Source of the DNA: Gibbsiella quercinecans
GTDB lineage: Bacteria > Pseudomonadota > Gammaproteobacteria > Enterobacterales > Enterobacteriaceae
DNA: 64,000 bases
NCBI RefSeq assembly: GCF_002291425.1
Contig: NZ_CP014136.1
Coordinates: forward strand, 3,100,001-3,164,000
Direction: 5' to 3'
Below, one piece after another: positions 1 through 10,195 of the stretch (positions are counted from its first letter, which is position 1; every line of letters begins with the position of its first letter). The position numbers were made by a program, and so were the translations under genes. The notes beneath the pieces are model-generated. The model searched no databases and was not told the origin of the DNA. It saw nothing but the letters and a program-made list of their open reading frames with translations.

Positions 1-406
1 GATAGGCTTTGTAACGTTCGCGCGCCAACTGTTTTAAGGTGTCCTCGTAAGGGACGAAGTCTACCACTTCATGGAAAGCGGTAGCAAAATCTGCAAACTG
101 CGGCTGCAGGTTAATCAGCAAATCGCGCGGGGCGTTGCCGCGTTTGCCCGGCCAGCACAGCTCGACCGGCGCGCCGGCATACGGCCCTTCGCCGGCCAGG
201 TTGTGCGGCACGAATTCATGCGGCTCGCGTTGCCACAGCGCTTCGTCCAGGCGCTGGGCCTGTTCCTGGCTTTCACAGGCGATCAACACCCGTTTGCCGG
301 CGCGCCATCTTTCTGCGGCAACGGCGCAGGCCACGGCTTCATGGGCGCTGAGCGCGCCTGCGGGCTGGTCGTGTTCGAAGAGATAGAACGTTGCCTGTTT
401 GCTCAT
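1..406 (-). CDS. holC: DNA polymerase III chi subunit (3' end cut by window edge)
   Basis: Chi is the accessory clamp-loader subunit that links SSB to psi in the replicative polymerase. Reading the minus strand from the ATG at 404-406 gives a protein that starts MSKQATFYLFEHD. It contains the HolC hallmarks AAERWRAGKRVLIAC, LDEALW, FVPHNLAGEGP and VVDFVPYEDTLKQLARERYKAY. About 135 residues are visible and the family is about 147 long, so only the C-terminal tail lies outside the window. It is downstream of pepA on the same strand, the usual enteric order (pepA-holC-valS). A hairpin with a T-run separates the two genes, so holC may have its own promoter in the 137 bp gap. Confidence 0.93.
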   Translation of the reverse strand, partial: MSKQATFYLFEHDQPAGALSAHEAVACAVAAERWRAGKRVLIACESQEQAQRLDEALWQREPHEFVPHNLAGEGPYAGAPVELCWPGKRGNAPRDLLINLQPQFADFATAFHEVVDFVPYEDTLKQLARERYKAY

Positions 407-424
407 TAGCTCATTTGCCGTTAG

Positions 425-453
425 AAAAAAGTAGGGGCGCAACTTGTGCGCCC
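425..453 (-). terminator. Probable intrinsic terminator of pepA
   Basis: On the minus strand a 7-bp perfect stem GGGCGCA/TGCGCCC with a 5-nt loop is followed after three bases by a run of six T. It lies about 90 bp beyond the pepA stop and just ahead of holC. It probably ends or attenuates pepA transcription. Confidence 0.6.
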
Positions 454-478
454 TTCGGGATCTGCATGACGGCGATTA

Positions 479-527
479 TATACCCAATGGATTTCAAGTT
501 GCAGCCAACAACGCGGCGGCCTGAAAC
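479..527. repeat. Single end of an ATACCC-type intergenic repeat
   Basis: The stretch beginning ATACCCAATGGATTTCAAG and running into GTTGCAG...GGCGGCCTG resembles the ends of the element at 57082-57222. It is of a kind widespread in Yersinia/Serratia intergenic DNA. Only one end is visible here, so it is a solo or decayed copy between pepA and holC. Confidence 0.4.
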
Positions 528-543
528 CCACGGTGTATCGGCA

Positions 544-2336
<1,793 letters not shown>

Positions 2337-3431
2337 GTGATTATCATTAGATATCTGGTACGGGAAACGCTCAAGAGCCAAATCGCGATTCTGTTTGTCC
2401 TGCTTCTGATCTTCATTTGTCAGAACCTGGTCAAGGTGTTAGGCGATGCGGTGGACGGCAGTATTCCGACAAATTTAGTCATTTCCCTGCTTGCGTTGAC
2501 CATCCCGAAGATGGCGCAGCTAATTCTCCCTTTAAGCCTGTTCCTCGGTTTGTTGATGACGCTTGGGCGGCTTTACACCGAGAGTGAAATTACCGTTATG
2601 CACGCCTGCGGCCTGGGGAAACGCACCCTGGTGGTCGCCGCGATGGTGCTGGCGCTGTTGACCTCGCTGCTGGCGGCGTTGAATGTGTTTTGGGTGGGGC
2701 CGTGGGCCACCGGCTACCAGGTGGAGGTGCTGGCGGAAGCCAAGGCCAACCCGAATATCGCCGGGCTGGCGGAAGGCCAGTTCAAGCCGCTGCAGGACGG
2801 CAACGCGGTGCTGTTTATCGGCAACGTGAAGGGCAATACCTTTGATAACGTATTTATGGCGCAGCTGCGGCCCAGCGGCAACCAGCGCCCTTCGGTGGTG
2901 GTGGCGCAGCATGGCGAGATCAACCAACTGAAAGACGGTTCGCAGGTGGTGACGCTGGACAAAGGCTCGCGCTTTGAAGGCACCGCGCTGCTGCGCGATT
3001 TCCGCATTACCGACTTCACCGACTACAAGGCGGTGATTGGCCACCGTGCCGTGACGCAGAATGAAACCCAGACCGAGCAGATGTCGATGCGCGCGCTGTG
3101 GCAATCCGATGAGCCTGAAGCCCGCGCCGAGTTCCACTGGCGCCTGACGCTGGTGGTTTCCGTGGCGCTGATGGCGCTGATGGTGGTGCCGCTCAGCGTG
3201 GTGAACCCACGCCAGGGGCGCGTGCTTAGCATGTTGCCGGCGGTGCTGTTGTATCTGGTGTTCTTCCTGTTGCAAACCTCGCTGCAGTCTAACGCTGGCA
3301 AAGGCAAACTGGATCCGCTGCTGTGGCTATGGGCGGTGAACGGTGTTTACCTGTTGATCGCCCTGGGGCTGAACCTGTGGGATACCGTGCCGATGCGCCG
3401 AGTGCGCGCGCGCCTGAGAGGAGCCGCCTGA
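2337..3431 (+). CDS. lptF: LPS export ABC transporter permease LptF
   Basis: LptF pairs with LptG and the LptB ATPase to extract lipopolysaccharide from the inner membrane and push it into the LptC-A-D bridge. I chose the GTG at 2337, giving MIIIRYLVRETLKSQ, because it matches the family N-terminus exactly; the frame also opens 29 codons upstream without a homologous sequence. The 364 residues fit the family. There are six membrane segments, three on each side of a periplasmic beta-jellyroll (roughly residues 130-260). Motifs seen are PLSLFLGLLMTLGRLYTESE and MVVPLSVVNPRQGR. The stop overlaps the lptG start by one base (TGATG), so the two are translationally coupled. Confidence 0.97.
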   Translation: MIIIRYLVRETLKSQIAILFVLLLIFICQNLVKVLGDAVDGSIPTNLVISLLALTIPKMAQLILPLSLFLGLLMTLGRLYTESEITVMHACGLGKRTLVVAAMVLALLTSLLAALNVFWVGPWATGYQVEVLAEAKANPNIAGLAEGQFKPLQDGNAVLFIGNVKGNTFDNVFMAQLRPSGNQRPSVVVAQHGEINQLKDGSQVVTLDKGSRFEGTALLRDFRITDFTDYKAVIGHRAVTQNETQTEQMSMRALWQSDEPEARAEFHWRLTLVVSVALMALMVVPLSVVNPRQGRVLSMLPAVLLYLVFFLLQTSLQSNAGKGKLDPLLWLWAVNGVYLLIALGLNLWDTVPMRRVRARLRGAA

Positions 3432-4501
3432 TGTTTGGTGTATTGGACCGCTATATCGGCCGGACGATTTTCAACACGATCATCATGACGCTGTTCATGC
3501 TGGTTTCGTTGTCCGGCATCATCAAGTTTGTCGATCAACTGCGCAAAGTGGGGCAGGGCGACTATTCGGCGCTGGACGCAGGCATGTATACCCTGCTCAG
3601 CGTGCCGAAAGACATTGAAGTGTTCTTCCCGATGGCCGCCTTGCTGGGGGCGCTGCTCGGCCTGGGGCAACTGGCGACGCGCAGCGAACTGGTGGTGATG
3701 CAGGCTTCCGGCTTCACCCGGCTGCAGATCGCCGGCTCGGTGATGAAAACCGCTATTCCGCTGGTGCTGCTGACCATGGCGATTGGTGAATGGGTGGCGC
3801 CGCAGGGCGAGCAGATGGCGCGCAACTACCGTGCGCAGCAGATGTACGGCGGCTCGCTGCTTTCCACCAAAAACGGCCTGTGGGCGAAAGACGGCAACGA
3901 CTTTATTTTTATCGAGCGGGTGGCGGGCGAGAAAGAACTGGCCGGGGTGAACATTTACCACTTTAACGATCAGCGCCGGCTGGAAACGGTGCGCTATGCC
4001 GCCACCGCCACCTTCGAAGACGGGGTGTGGAAGCTGGCGCAGGTGGACACCTCCGATCTGACCAACGACAAGCTGGTGACCGGCAGCCAGACGCTGACCG
4101 GCGAATGGAAAACCAACCTGACGCCGGACAAACTGGGCGTGGTGGCGCTGGAGCCGGATTCGCTCTCCATCAGCGGGCTGTATAACTACGTGAACTACCT
4201 GAAGGTGAGCGGCCAGGAATCCAACCGCTACCAACTGAACATGTGGAGCAAAATCTTCTCGCCGTTTTCCGTGGCGGTGATGATGCTGATGGCGCTGTCG
4301 TTCATCTTCGGCCCGTTGCGCAGCGTGCCGATGGGCATCCGTGTGGTCACCGGTATCAGCTTCGGCTTTCTGTTTTACGTGCTGGACCAGATCTTCGGCC
4401 CGCTAAGCCTGGTGTACAGCATGCCGCCGGTGCTGGGGGCGCTGCTGCCGAGCATGCTGTTCCTGCTGATCAGCGTGTATTTGTTGCTGAAACGGCGCTA
4501 G
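3431..4501 (+). CDS. lptG: LPS export ABC transporter permease LptG
   Basis: This is the second permease of the LptB2FG lipopolysaccharide extractor. It has 356 residues starting MFGVLDRYIGRTIF, the standard LptG opening. A longer in-frame opening at 3323 is unsupported because it lies inside lptF. Membrane segments occur near residues 15-35, 60-85 and 100-120 and again in the last 90 residues, around a periplasmic jellyroll. It is coupled to lptF by a one-base overlap and followed after 20 bp by a strong terminator, so lptFG is a two-gene operon. It marks the chromosomal backbone left of leuX, as in E. coli. Confidence 0.97.
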   Translation: MFGVLDRYIGRTIFNTIIMTLFMLVSLSGIIKFVDQLRKVGQGDYSALDAGMYTLLSVPKDIEVFFPMAALLGALLGLGQLATRSELVVMQASGFTRLQIAGSVMKTAIPLVLLTMAIGEWVAPQGEQMARNYRAQQMYGGSLLSTKNGLWAKDGNDFIFIERVAGEKELAGVNIYHFNDQRRLETVRYAATATFEDGVWKLAQVDTSDLTNDKLVTGSQTLTGEWKTNLTPDKLGVVALEPDSLSISGLYNYVNYLKVSGQESNRYQLNMWSKIFSPFSVAVMMLMALSFIFGPLRSVPMGIRVVTGISFGFLFYVLDQIFGPLSLVYSMPPVLGALLPSMLFLLISVYLLLKRR

Positions 4502-4522
4502 CGTAGCGTGTTGTGAGAAAAG

Positions 4523-4554
4523 AAAAGGCGCGGCCGCAAGGGCGCGCCTTTTTT
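4523..4554. terminator. Bidirectional intrinsic terminator after lptG
   Basis: A 10-bp perfect stem, AAAAGGCGCG/CGCGCCTTTT, surrounds a GC-rich 10-nt loop and is followed by T residues on the plus strand. The A-tract on the left gives a T-run on the minus strand too, so it can also serve the convergent regulator gene ending at 4572. Confidence 0.85.
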
Positions 4555-4571
4555 GATCGCGGGTGGCGCGC

Positions 4572-5336
4572 TTATGCCTGCTCAATGCTCAGCAGCGCAA
4601 TACCGGCTTCCTGATATTCTTCGGCGTTTTCCGGCAACCGATCGAGCACTACGGTGTCGATTTGCGCCGCAGTGGCAAACTGCGCCAGCGAGGTATTGCC
4701 CAGCTTGCTGTGATCGCAAACCACGATCACCTGGTTGGCATGTTCCACCATGCTGCGCTTGGTTTCCGCCAGCATGATATCGGCCACGCAGGCGCCCTGC
4801 TTCAACGACAGGGCGTTAACGCCCATAAAGGCTTTATCGATGTTCAGCGAATCCAGCAGCGACCGGCCGCTAATCGCCACCGCACAGTGGTAGCCTTTTT
4901 TGACGATGCCGCCGAGCAGCACAATTTGAACGGATTCCACATCTTCCAGGCTCTTGGCGATAATAAAATCATTGGTGATCACCGTAATATTACGGCGCTG
5001 GCGGATGTGACGGGCGATTTGCAACGTTGTGGTGCCGGTATCAAGCACGATGATATCGCCATCCTCCACCAGGCTGGCGGCCAATTGGCCGATTTGCTCT
5101 TTGGAGGAGAGATTAACCTCTTCACGCTGATCCGAGCTGATTTCGAAGCTGGCGCGGGTGCGCAAGATAGCACCGCCGTGGGTGCGGGTGAGCATACCGG
5201 CGTCTTCCAGAATACGCAGATCGGTACGGATGGTGGCGCCAGATACATTAAAACGCTCGCTCATCTCGCTGACGGACAGCTTGCGTTTTTCTTTCAGGAT
5301 AGCGAGAAGTTTTTCCTGGCGTTCCTCTGCGTACAT
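4572..5336 (-). CDS. DeoR/GlpR-family transcriptional regulator
   Basis: 254 residues starting MYAEERQEKLLAIL; the ATG at 5334-5336 was chosen because the family starts just before the winged helix-turn-helix. The N-terminal HTH (SVSEMSERFNVSGATIRTDL, then LTRTHGGA) is typical of DeoR proteins. The C-terminal sensor domain has the ribose-phosphate-isomerase-like motif DTGTTTLQIARHI, and the late CDHSKLG motif is also present. Such proteins usually repress sugar operons and respond to a phosphorylated sugar. Its likely target is the same-strand deoC-kinase-permease-VOC operon upstream, from which it is separated by the tandem repeat at 5435-5625. The effector is unknown. Confidence 0.88.
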   Translation of the reverse strand: MYAEERQEKLLAILKEKRKLSVSEMSERFNVSGATIRTDLRILEDAGMLTRTHGGAILRTRASFEISSDQREEVNLSSKEQIGQLAASLVEDGDIIVLDTGTTTLQIARHIRQRRNITVITNDFIIAKSLEDVESVQIVLLGGIVKKGYHCAVAISGRSLLDSLNIDKAFMGVNALSLKQGACVADIMLAETKRSMVEHANQVIVVCDHSKLGNTSLAQFATAAQIDTVVLDRLPENAEEYQEAGIALLSIEQA

Positions 5337-5434
5337 ACCCTTTCCCTGCCTGCTGAACGATGTGCGGATTAATATAACCCGCACATGCGTTGCTGGCAAA
5401 AGCGCTGTTGCCGCTAACCCTTGGCCTAGGGGGC

Positions 5435-5625
5435 GTTAGCCACAGCACCGTACCAGCTCCCTCTCGCTGTGGAGAGGCGAAGTTAGCCGCAGCACCATAC
5501 CTGCTCCCTCTCGCTGTGGAGAGGCGGAGTTAGCTACAGCACCGTACCAGCTCCCTCTCCCTGTGGAGAGGCGGAGTTAGCTACAGCACCGTATCTGCTC
5601 CCTCTCCCTTGGGGAGAGGGTTGGG
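5435..5625. repeat. Four tandem copies of a 47-bp hairpin-forming unit
   Basis: Copies begin at 5435, 5482, 5529 and 5576, each opening with GTTAGC(C/T)(A/G)CAGCACC. Each carries a CCCTCTC(G/C)CTGTGGAGAGG hairpin. The last copy runs into CCCTCTCCC...GGGAGAGGG and GGGGTGAGGG. The array sits between the VOC gene stop and the upstream side of the regulator gene. It could fold as a series of stem-loops in the operon transcript. Confidence 0.85.
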
Positions 5626-5643
5626 GTGAGGGGGAAGGGGAAG

Positions 5644-6045
5644 CTACAGCGGCTGATTAAACTCCACCCGCTCCCCATCGGGCCCGGCGATCATAAAGTA
5701 GCGCACGCCGTGGCTGCCGCTGGGTTGCAGCGCGGGGCCTTCCGTCAGCGGATAGCCGAGCCGCTCCACCCACAGTTGCGCCGCCGCCAAATCGCTAACC
5801 CGCAACGCCACATGGTCAATGCCAAAGCAGGCCGCGTTGCGCGCCTGCCCCTGCCAGGGCAACTGATACAGCTCCAGTATCAGCTCACCCAGCGCCAAAA
5901 AACGCACCTCAACCGTGCCCTGCGGCTCCTCAATGGCCAATGACTGGCGCGTGGTAAAACCCAGTGAGTGGTAAAAGCGGGTCGCCTGTTCGATATCCGC
6001 ACTGCGCAGGCCAACGTGCGCCAGGCCGGTAATCAGATTCGCCAT
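5644..6045 (-). CDS. VOC-superfamily (glyoxalase-like) protein
   Basis: 133 residues with the paired beta-alpha-beta-beta-beta modules of the vicinal oxygen chelate fold. The first starts LAHVGLRSADIEQATRFYHSLGF and the second IDHVALRVSDLAAAQLWVERLGYPL. Candidate metal ligands are the His in each HVxLR motif and a late Glu in GERVEF. The family includes lyases, isomerases, epimerases and dioxygenases, so the reaction cannot be assigned. It lies one base beyond the permease stop, as the last gene of the deoC-kinase-permease operon. This suggests it acts on, or cleans up, an intermediate such as an aldehyde or keto sugar. Confidence 0.85.
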   Translation of the reverse strand: MANLITGLAHVGLRSADIEQATRFYHSLGFTTRQSLAIEEPQGTVEVRFLALGELILELYQLPWQGQARNAACFGIDHVALRVSDLAAAQLWVERLGYPLTEGPALQPSGSHGVRYFMIAGPDGERVEFNQPL

Positions 6046-6046
6046 A

Positions 6047-7378
6047 CTAAATCCCCTTTTTCACACAGTAGAAGCCGTAGAAGGCGACATAGGCGAAGCA
6101 GATCAGCGGCACGGCGAAGGCGATCTGCATATTGCCGCCGTGGGCATCGGAAATGATCCCCATGATCAACGGCACCACCGCGCCGCCGATGATCGACATC
6201 ACCACGATCGAGCCGGCGATTTGCGTTTCCTCCCCCAGCCCCTTGATGGTGAGGCCGAAGTTGGTCGGCCAGCACAGCGCCATACAGAAATTGGTGCCCA
6301 TGATGGCAACCACGGCAACCAGGCTTTGAATGCTGACGGCAAACAGCAACAGGAACACGCAGAGCGAGCAGAACACGCCAAGCAGCAACGCCGGGTTGAA
6401 TTTCTTCATCAGCGCGGTGGTGACTACCTTGCCGGCGCAGTAGCACACCAGCGTGGCCAGCAGCCAGTAGGTGGCGGAGTGCTCGGTCGTGCCCTGTTCG
6501 ATGATCTGCACAAAGCGGATGGTGAAGCTCCACAGCCCCACCTGCGCGCCGACATACAGGAACTGCGACAGCACGCCGAAGCGAAAGCGCGGCAGCGCCA
6601 GCAGAATTTTCAGCGACTGTATCAGCGGCTTGCCCACGCCGTTGTGCGCGCGTTGTGTTTTGCAGGCGGGGAATTTGACCGCCACGAAGATCAGCGCCAG
6701 CACCACCAGCACGGCGCCGATGATCAGATATGGCGTTACCACCTGCGACACCATTTGCGTGCGCGTGGCCTCGGCCTGTGCCAGCGGCATTTGCAGCAGT
6801 TCGGCGTGAGAGGGATCGTTTTTGCCGAATACCAACTGCTGGCCGATCAGCACGCCGAAAATGATCCCCAGCGAGTTGAAGATCTGCGAGAAGTTAATGC
6901 GCTGGGTAGAGGTTTCCAGCGGCCCCAGCAGGCTAGAGTAGGTATTCGCTGAGGTTTCGAGGAACGACAGGCCGGTGGCGATGATGCCGAGGCAGGCCAG
7001 GAACGCGCCATAGGTCATCATCATTGCCGCCGGGATAAACAAGAAACAGCCCAGCGCATACAGGCACAGCCCGATGACGATCGCCACTTTGTAGGAGTAG
7101 CGTTTGATTACCGCGGCGGCGGGCAACGCCATCAGGAAATACCCGAGGAAGAAGATCGATTGCACCAGCGCGGTTTGCGTATCGGAGAGATCGAAACCCT
7201 TTTTGAACTGGGCGATCAGGATATCGTTCAGGTTGCCGGCCATCCCCCACAGGGCAAACAGGCAGCAGACCAGCATCAACTGCAGCCAGGGCGTGGCGGG
7301 CAGGTAGGCGCTGCGGTCGATGCTTTCCGCCGCGGCGTGCTGCGCCCCCTCGCTTTTGTTAATCAGAGAGTCGCTCAT
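6047..7378 (-). CDS. FucP-type major facilitator sugar permease
   Basis: 443 residues with about 12 hydrophobic segments. Family-typical pieces are ALWGMAGNLNDILIAQFKKGF near residue 45, SIFFLGYFLMALPAAAVIKR, and the interdomain SQFLYVGAQVGLWSF. These are characteristic of the L-fucose/glucose-galactose:proton symporter branch, which includes the deoxyribose permease DeoP. The ATG overlaps the kinase stop by 4 bp (ATGA), so translation is coupled. The substrate is probably the sugar phosphorylated by the adjacent FGGY kinase. Confidence 0.9.
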   Translation of the reverse strand: MSDSLINKSEGAQHAAAESIDRSAYLPATPWLQLMLVCCLFALWGMAGNLNDILIAQFKKGFDLSDTQTALVQSIFFLGYFLMALPAAAVIKRYSYKVAIVIGLCLYALGCFLFIPAAMMMTYGAFLACLGIIATGLSFLETSANTYSSLLGPLETSTQRINFSQIFNSLGIIFGVLIGQQLVFGKNDPSHAELLQMPLAQAEATRTQMVSQVVTPYLIIGAVLVVLALIFVAVKFPACKTQRAHNGVGKPLIQSLKILLALPRFRFGVLSQFLYVGAQVGLWSFTIRFVQIIEQGTTEHSATYWLLATLVCYCAGKVVTTALMKKFNPALLLGVFCSLCVFLLLFAVSIQSLVAVVAIMGTNFCMALCWPTNFGLTIKGLGEETQIAGSIVVMSIIGGAVVPLIMGIISDAHGGNMQIAFAVPLICFAYVAFYGFYCVKKGI

Positions 7379-8904
7379 TGTGGTGTTCCTTTATCCGCAG
7401 AAAAAGAGAACGAGCTAATAACGTCAAGCTGTTCGTAGAGAGGCTGCGCCTGGTGGTAGAGCCGTTCGAACAGCTCAAAGCAGCGCATATAGTGTTCGTG
7501 CTGCCGGGGATCCGGCATAAATTCCCGTTCAACGCTGACGGTGCGCTTCACGCCTTCGGCAAAACTGTTGAACAGGCCGATACCGACGCCGGCGATAATT
7601 GCGCAGCCGGTGGTGCCGTTTTCCTGGTTGCGGGTTTGCAGCAGCGGCAGGTTGTAGACCGAGGCTTTGATCTGCAGCCACAGCGCGCTGCGGGCGCCGC
7701 CGCCGGAGGCAATGATCGCCTCCGGCGGTTGCGCGCAGCGCTGCAACTGCCGCAGGTTGTGCAGCGAGGCCAGCGCCACGCCTTCCAGCACGGCGCGGTA
7801 GAGGTGCCCTTGCCGGTGTTTGCGCTGCAGGCCGAAGAACTGCGCGCGTGAATTGGTGTGCGCAGCCAGGCGTTCGCCGGTGAGGTAGGGCAGAAAAATC
7901 AGCCCTTCGGCTCCAGGGGCGATCTCGGCCGCCAGAGCGAGCATTTGCTGGTGGCTGAACTGGCTGTCGTTCAGTGCCATACGCGCCCAGCGCATGGCAT
8001 CGCCGCCTGCATCCAGAATGGTGAAGCCGCCCCAGGCCGGATTGGCCAAGTGCAGGTTGTTCACCCAGGGATCGTGCAGCGGCTTACTGGCCACCATCGT
8101 CAGCAACGTGGAGGTGCCGGTGCTGTCGGAGGCGGCGCCGGGTTGATAGACGCCGGAACCCAGCAGCGTGGCGGCCATATCCGCCGCCCCGGCCACCACC
8201 GGGATGCCCACCGGCAGACCGGTGGCCGCCGCTGCCGTGGGGCCGATCTGGCCGATGATATCGCTGGAGAGGTACAGCGCCGGCAGTTGATCCGCCCGCA
8301 GATGAAAATGGCGCAGAGCGGGTTCCGACCAGGTTAGCGTGCCGCTATCGAGCAGATAATAACAGGAGGCTTCGCTGTAATCGGTGGCGCGGGCGCCGCA
8401 GAGCCGGAAGTTGATGTAGTCTTTCGGCATCAGCACCGTGGCAATGCGTGCCCACTGATCGGGGTGGTGTTCGCGCAGCCAGGCCAGTTTGAACGCCGGC
8501 CAGGCGGCCGTCGGCGGGTTATTCAGCATCGCCAGCCAGCTTTCCGCCAGCCCTTGCTGTTTAAAGCGATCGACCTGCGATTGTGAGCGTTTATCGTTCC
8601 ACAGCAGGGCGCGATCGACCACCAGTTCGCCTGCGGCATCCAGCAGCACGGTGCCGTGCATTTGCCCGCAGACGCCAACCGCGGCGATGCGCGGGCGGTG
8701 TTCGGCAAAGCGTGCCAATAGCTCTTGCAGGCACTGGCAGGCGCTTTGCCACCACAACGAAGGCGGTTGCTCCGCCCAGCCTGCCTGCGGCGTGATTTGA
8801 TCGTATTCGCGCTGCGTGAAGCCGAGGATTTGCCCGGTATTTGTGACCAGCCCGGCGCGGGTACTGCCGGTGCCGACATCAAGGGTAAGAAGTATATCTT
8901 TCAT
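7375..8904 (-). CDS. FGGY-family carbohydrate kinase (xylulokinase-like)
   Basis: 509 residues. The first FGGY domain opens ILLTLDVGTGSTRAGLV (phosphate-binding loop 1), with GVCGQMHG and LLWNDKRS following. The second domain carries AASDSTGTSTLL, the GEGLIFLPYLTGER-like segment and ASGGGARSALWLQ (adenosine loop). I chose the ATG at 8904, with GGGAG eight bases upstream, over a GTG three codons earlier. It probably phosphorylates a pentose, deoxy-sugar or ketose brought in by the downstream permease, so that the upstream DeoC-like aldolase can cleave the phosphate. The exact sugar is not readable from sequence. Confidence 0.9.
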   Translation of the reverse strand: MKDILLTLDVGTGSTRAGLVTNTGQILGFTQREYDQITPQAGWAEQPPSLWWQSACQCLQELLARFAEHRPRIAAVGVCGQMHGTVLLDAAGELVVDRALLWNDKRSQSQVDRFKQQGLAESWLAMLNNPPTAAWPAFKLAWLREHHPDQWARIATVLMPKDYINFRLCGARATDYSEASCYYLLDSGTLTWSEPALRHFHLRADQLPALYLSSDIIGQIGPTAAAATGLPVGIPVVAGAADMAATLLGSGVYQPGAASDSTGTSTLLTMVASKPLHDPWVNNLHLANPAWGGFTILDAGGDAMRWARMALNDSQFSHQQMLALAAEIAPGAEGLIFLPYLTGERLAAHTNSRAQFFGLQRKHRQGHLYRAVLEGVALASLHNLRQLQRCAQPPEAIIASGGGARSALWLQIKASVYNLPLLQTRNQENGTTGCAIIAGVGIGLFNSFAEGVKRTVSVEREFMPDPRQHEHYMRCFELFERLYHQAQPLYEQLDVISSFSFSADKGTPQ

Positions 8905-8984
8905 TATTATCACTCCCGTTTTGGGCGGCGGGCGCCGCCCCTAGAAGCGTTATGCTGATGGCGCCAGAGGCCGCCTATCAGGTT

Positions 8985-9698
8985 TTAGTTATCGTGCAGC
9001 TCCGGGAACAGGCTGGGATCCTGCTCCAGTTGTTCCAAGACTTTTTGGGTGGTGGCGGCGCTCATGCCGAAGCGGCGCACGCCCAGGCGATACAGCGCCC
9101 GGATGGTGGCCAGATCGCGAATGCCGCCGGCCCCTTTTATCTGGATGCGGCCGCGCAGCTGATCGGCGATGATCGCCACTTTTTCCACCGTGGCGCCGGT
9201 CGGCGCCCAGCCGGTGGCGGTTTTCACCCAGGCCATGCCGACCTCAACGGCGATTTCGCACAGCGTGCGTATCTGTTGTTCATTCAGGTAGTGCGTTTCC
9301 AGAATGACTTTGGCTGGCACCGGTGCGGCGGCTTCCACCACGCGGCGCAGATCCTGGCGCACGTAGTCGTAATCGCCGGAGAGCACTTTGCCGATATTCA
9401 CCACCATATCGACCTCGCGCGCGCCGTCGGCAATCAACTGGCGGACCTCCTGAACTTTGATATCGGTGGCGTGCGCCCCGCCAGGGAAGCCGACCGGCCC
9501 GCCGATCATGACGTCTGCCCGGCCCTGTTCGGGCAGCAGCGTGCTGAGAAAGCGCGTCCAGCAGGGCAGCACGTGGACGGAAATGATGCGGTAGTGGGTG
9601 GCCAGCGCGGCGCAGTGGCGGACATCTGCTTCGGTGTTGGTGGCCTGCACGGCACTGAGATCGATAAGCCGGGCCATACGTTGAGTGATGTTATTCAT
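8985..9698 (-). CDS. deoC: DeoC-type deoxyribose-phosphate aldolase
   Basis: 237 residues. Class I aldolase of the DeoC family, which splits 2-deoxyribose 5-phosphate to acetaldehyde and glyceraldehyde 3-phosphate. The Schiff-base lysine is in VKTATGW and the second catalytic lysine in IKGAGGIRD; early motifs are LIDLSAVQ and VMIGGPVGFPGG. I chose the ATG at 9698, with AGGA seven bases upstream; the frame extends 29 codons further without family similarity. It is the first gene of the deoC-kinase-permease-VOC operon. It is not in the usual deoCABD context, so it may be a specialised paralogue for a related deoxy- or keto-sugar phosphate. Confidence 0.85.
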   Translation of the reverse strand: MNNITQRMARLIDLSAVQATNTEADVRHCAALATHYRIISVHVLPCWTRFLSTLLPEQGRADVMIGGPVGFPGGAHATDIKVQEVRQLIADGAREVDMVVNIGKVLSGDYDYVRQDLRRVVEAAAPVPAKVILETHYLNEQQIRTLCEIAVEVGMAWVKTATGWAPTGATVEKVAIIADQLRGRIQIKGAGGIRDLATIRALYRLGVRRFGMSAATTQKVLEQLEQDPSLFPELHDN

Positions 9699-9755
9699 TG
9701 CCATATCCTGATTTTTGTTTTCATTTAATTTCATATTCGCACTGTATTTGTTTTC

Positions 9756-9777
9756 AAATGCATTTGGTAACGCATTT
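9756..9777. promoter_or_regulatory. Inverted repeat upstream of deoC, possible operator
   Basis: AAATGC and GCATTT are perfect inverted half-sites separated by 10 bp, located 58-79 bp upstream of the chosen deoC start. This is a plausible operator for the DeoR-type regulator. It is a by-eye palindrome only. Confidence 0.35.
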
Positions 9778-9932
9778 ATCCGCAAACGTGATCTGTTTTG
9801 CAGTTTTTTTGTTCAATTGCTTTCACCGCGGGGGAGGTAGACAGGGAAGGGCGATTTTGGGCGGGGAAGGGGTGGGAAAGGCGGGGTATGACGTTTTTTT
9901 CAGCATTCAACCCATTGAATGCTTGATAACTC

Positions 9933-9960
9933 TTGCGTGCCGATCGCTGGCAGGTATAAT
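9933..9960 (+). promoter_or_regulatory. leuX promoter
   Basis: A -35-like TTGCGT at 9933-9938 is followed after 16 bp by a perfect TATAAT at 9955-9960. This is 28 bp upstream of the mature tRNA 5' end. Confidence 0.7.
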
Positions 9961-9988
9961 GCACCCGTTTTCCGCATACTACTTCAGT

Positions 9989-10073
9989 GCCGAAGTGGCG
10001 AAATCGGTAGACGCAGTTGATTCAAAATCAACCGTAGAAATACGTGCCGGTTCGAGTCCGGCCTTCGGCACCA
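9989..10073 (+). tRNA. leuX: tRNA-Leu (anticodon CAA)
   Basis: The acceptor arms GCCGAAG (9989-9995) and CTTCGGC (10063-10069) pair, followed by an encoded ACCA. The anticodon stem GTTGA/TCAAC encloses loop TTCAAAA, giving anticodon CAA. There is a long variable arm and the T-loop GGTTCGAGTCC. It lies close downstream of the pepA-lptFG backbone, as leuX does in E. coli. It is a known island attachment site, and here an integrase pseudogene starts 200 bp downstream. Confidence 0.97.
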
Positions 10074-10086
10074 TCGGAACATCAAT

Positions 10087-10110
10087 AGACGTCAACGGAC
10101 GTCTTTTTTT
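10087..10110 (+). terminator. Intrinsic terminator of leuX
   Basis: A perfect 6-bp stem AGACGT/ACGTCT with a 6-nt loop is followed by seven T, 14 bp after the tRNA 3' end. Confidence 0.8.
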
Positions 10111-10195
10111 GTGCCTGAAATCCAGTATCCGCAAGGCTTTCCTCGCTTTTTCACTCAACAGAAGTCAATCTGAGTCAACCCACATCAAGTCGCTT

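Noticed and set aside
3347-4234. 295-codon antisense frame in lptG
   Set aside because: Shadow of lptG; rich in His and Gln with no motif.
5435-5625. CRISPR array
   Set aside because: The 47 bp units are contiguous with no unique spacers and no cas genes are present; it is a plain tandem repeat.
9770-9800. CRP site upstream of deoC (CGTGATCTGTTTTGCA)
   Set aside because: Only one half-site fits; too weak to call.
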